The position numbers were made by a program, and so were the translations under genes. A DNA stretch of 64,000 nucleotides from Sansalvadorimonas sp965243775 (lineage in GTDB: Bacteria > Pseudomonadota > Gammaproteobacteria > Pseudomonadales > Endozoicomonadaceae): contig CBDEWF010000040.1 of assembly GCA_965243775.1 (NCBI GenBank), forward strand, positions 1 through 64,000. Reading direction: 5' to 3'. Shown here one piece after another: positions 62,044 to 64,000 of the stretch; position 1 is the first letter of the stretch, and each line of letters starts with the position of its first letter. The notes beneath the pieces are model-generated. The model saw only the letters and a list, made by a program, of their open reading frames with translations, did not search any database and had not been told where the DNA came from.

Positions 62044-64000
62044 TCAACCAGCTTCCCCTACTGCCGAAGCTGCAGCCAGGTAATGAGCCTTGTCCTTGCG
62101 ATACTGCTCAATAGTCAGATTCTGCAATACGGAATGGCAGCCACCCTCGTTATGAACAAAATGCACTGAGTTGACATAATCTTCAATCACATGGATTTTC
62201 TGCAGCGGCGTTACAATCAATAGCTGCAAATTCAACCTGCGGAACAATTCCAGCCCATAACGGGCTGACTCATCGGAACCACGACCAAAGGCTTCATCAA
62301 TCATAACAAAACGGAAAGAACGCGAACGGGATTCTCCCCACTCCAGGCCAAACTGGTAGGCCAGAGCCGCTGCCAGAATGGTGTAGGCCAGCTTCTCCTT
62401 CTGTCCACCGGATTTACCTGCAGCATCAGAGTAAAACTCCTTCTCGCTATCATCCTCCCGGTAGCGTTCCGAAGCGTTGAACAGGAACCAGTTGCGGACA
62501 TCCGTCACCTTCCGGGTCCAGCGGCGGTCAAGATCAGTCTGCCCTTCCCGGCCATTGAAGCGCTCTATGATCTCCTTTACCTGTAGAAACTTGTGCTCCG
62601 CGTAGGTTTCATTGTTATCTAACGACAGGGTATCTCCCAGACAGTTGCGCAGATCAATACGGAACTGGTTGATTTCCAGGTCACGGTGTTTGTCCGCCAC
62701 CAGCCGTATATAAGAGCCTTCACTGTAATCAATGGCCGCCAGTGATCGGTTAATTGTTTCGATCTTGTCCCGAATAGTCTGTTGCTGTTGATCAAGCCAA
62801 CTCTGAAACATGGCCATATTATGAATAGTGCCTTCATTGAGCATCTGCTTGAAACGCTGTTCATGACGGGGCAAGTCTTCACCTTGCAGGGTTGAAAGCA
62901 TGGCTGCGAACTCTCCCGCTGAAGCAATGGCAGCATCCACTTCCCGGGTTTCCTGGGGGTAGGCATTTTTATAATCAGACATCTGCCCGGTAATGTCAGA
63001 TACAAGATTCCTGGCCTGCCTCTCCCGACCATCCAGTCGATTTTGCAGCCAGGAACGCATATCGACTTGTGATTTGTCACAGTTTTCAATGGTCAGTTTC
63101 CGACCAGCCAGAGCCTCCGGTCTCAGTTCGTCCAGAGTATCCAGACACTGCTGCCTGATGTTACCTTCAACAACAGTGTTCTGGAACTCGCTGAGCTGTT
63201 GGGAGGACTGTTCAAGGCTGCGACGATCCTGGTTCAGTTTTTCAACAGCCGCGCCATATTCCCTGGAAAACTTGCGCTCCTGTTGCTCCTGTTCTGTCGT
63301 CGCCGCTTCTGTTCTTGCCAGTTTCTCCCGCAGGGTTCGCAGGATATCCGATCCTGCTTCCAGCTGCTGTTTCTCAGTCTCCAGGGCCTGCAACCTGATA
63401 GACAGAGGCTGCCAGTTTATTTCGGAAAAGGCCTGAACCTTTAGCAGAAGATTCAGCTTGAGCTGGCTGTCACTCAACGTTTTCAGGCGGGAGGTGAACT
63501 GTGCCTGCAACTCAGCAGCCTCTTGGATAATCTGCTCCTTACGCTGCCGCTCACAATCCAGGGCCAGGATTTTTTCCTGGTTGCTCCAGCCCAGCACAAA
63601 ACGGGAGCGGTCATCTATACGATAACGGTCATCCTTTTCATGGCGGCTGCCGCTGCTTTTGATCTGCCCCAGTGCAGTGATAGCCCTGGTTTCACGGCGA
63701 AAAGCATCGAGTGTGTCACAGCAGACATAATCGAAACGCTGAATCAGCTCCTGCTCCAGCCAGAGATAGAGCGGACTATCTGTTTTTACCGAAACCTTAC
63801 GGCACAGGGATCTTGAATCGACAGATTCATGGGCTGCCCTCAAGGGCTTCCGAACACGGTAATACACCAGCCGCCCTTTCAGGTGGGTCTGATCGACATA
63901 TCGGGCCACGTCCTCGTAGTGTTCATCAGGTACCAGCAGGCTGAGGGCGAAGTTATGGAGAACCCTCTCTGCGGCACCTTCCCATTGTTTTTCTTCTTCC
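62044..64000 (-). CDS. jetC: Wadjet SMC-like ATPase JetC, 5' end beyond window
   Basis: At least 651 C-terminal residues are visible; the frame stays open to the right edge (EEEKQWEGAAERVLHNFALS at the edge). Long coiled-coil regions (about window 62600-63560) separate the ATPase halves, with a hinge-like part between. The C-terminal head carries signature KSGGQKEKLAYTILAAALAY and Walker B FRFVMIDEAFGRGSDES. This is the MukB/JetC arrangement. Cytosolic; forms a motor with JetA and JetB, which should lie just right of the window. Confidence 0.9.
   Translation of the reverse strand, partial: EEEKQWEGAAERVLHNFALSLLVPDEHYEDVARYVDQTHLKGRLVYYRVRKPLRAAHESVDSRSLCRKVSVKTDSPLYLWLEQELIQRFDYVCCDTLDAFRRETRAITALGQIKSSGSRHEKDDRYRIDDRSRFVLGWSNQEKILALDCERQRKEQIIQEAAELQAQFTSRLKTLSDSQLKLNLLLKVQAFSEINWQPLSIRLQALETEKQQLEAGSDILRTLREKLARTEAATTEQEQQERKFSREYGAAVEKLNQDRRSLEQSSQQLSEFQNTVVEGNIRQQCLDTLDELRPEALAGRKLTIENCDKSQVDMRSWLQNRLDGRERQARNLVSDITGQMSDYKNAYPQETREVDAAIASAGEFAAMLSTLQGEDLPRHEQRFKQMLNEGTIHNMAMFQSWLDQQQQTIRDKIETINRSLAAIDYSEGSYIRLVADKHRDLEINQFRIDLRNCLGDTLSLDNNETYAEHKFLQVKEIIERFNGREGQTDLDRRWTRKVTDVRNWFLFNASERYREDDSEKEFYSDAAGKSGGQKEKLAYTILAAALAYQFGLEWGESRSRSFRFVMIDEAFGRGSDESARYGLELFRRLNLQLLIVTPLQKIHVIEDYVNSVHFVHNEGGCHSVLQNLTIEQYRKDKAHYLAAASAVGEAG

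Noticed and set aside
1..64000. CRISPR arrays, rRNA and tRNA genes
   Set aside because: I found no regularly spaced repeats and no recognisable tRNA or rRNA sequence anywhere in the window.

Overview
The window looks like the chromosome of a marine, host-associated gammaproteobacterium. The core genes (map, glnD, thiamine transporter, group 2 capsule genes) are gammaproteobacterial. The tandem F-box/WD40 genes, a secreted cyanovirin-like protein, a Fic-like remnant and many small mobile elements resemble symbionts such as Endozoicomonas. That genus is an inference; no rRNA or other marker is present.

Layout. 1-564: edge of a secreted VWA-domain gene. 777-10305: housekeeping block with map, a small exported protein, thiBPQ behind a TPP riboswitch, glnD and an aminotransferase. 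10645-12525: a large orphan protein. 12709-13635: ROK fructokinase. 13887-22113: four tandem F-box/WD40 genes; the second has a small MITE in its leader and the fourth is split by an ISAs1-type element with a perfect 10-bp target duplication. 22145-29807: a trehalose/maltose/sucrose-type ABC uptake operon with GH13 alpha-glucosidase and two tandem binding proteins. 29986-31296: SDF-family symporter. 31358-34381: AT-rich accessory stretch with two MITEs, a Fic-like gene lacking its catalytic loop and with a tandemly duplicated 3' end, and a secreted CVNH-like gene. 34433-57959: ABC-dependent capsule locus on the minus strand (kpsM, T, E, D, sugar genes, kpsC, kpsS, then pagL), with an exact ops element in the leader. 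It is broken up by two toxin-antitoxin pairs, a RAYT gene, four copies of a coiled-coil membrane protein gene and a segmental duplication. Three of its sugar genes (glmS, a tviB-like dehydrogenase, one glycosyltransferase) carry apparent frameshifts. 58469-64000: defence-type flank with an MntA-HepT pair, an unknown gene, and jetD and jetC of a Wadjet system running off the right edge.

How the parts fit. The sugar operon imports an alpha-glucoside, the GH13 enzyme cleaves it, and Mak could phosphorylate released fructose. Capsule genes follow the order nucleotide-sugar supply, glycosyltransfer, Kdo-linker synthesis (KpsC/S) and export (KpsMTED); the ops site suggests RfaH-dependent readthrough of the long operon. 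PagL would trim lipid A at the same surface. The F-box/WD40, CVNH and VWA proteins are candidates for interaction with a eukaryotic host.
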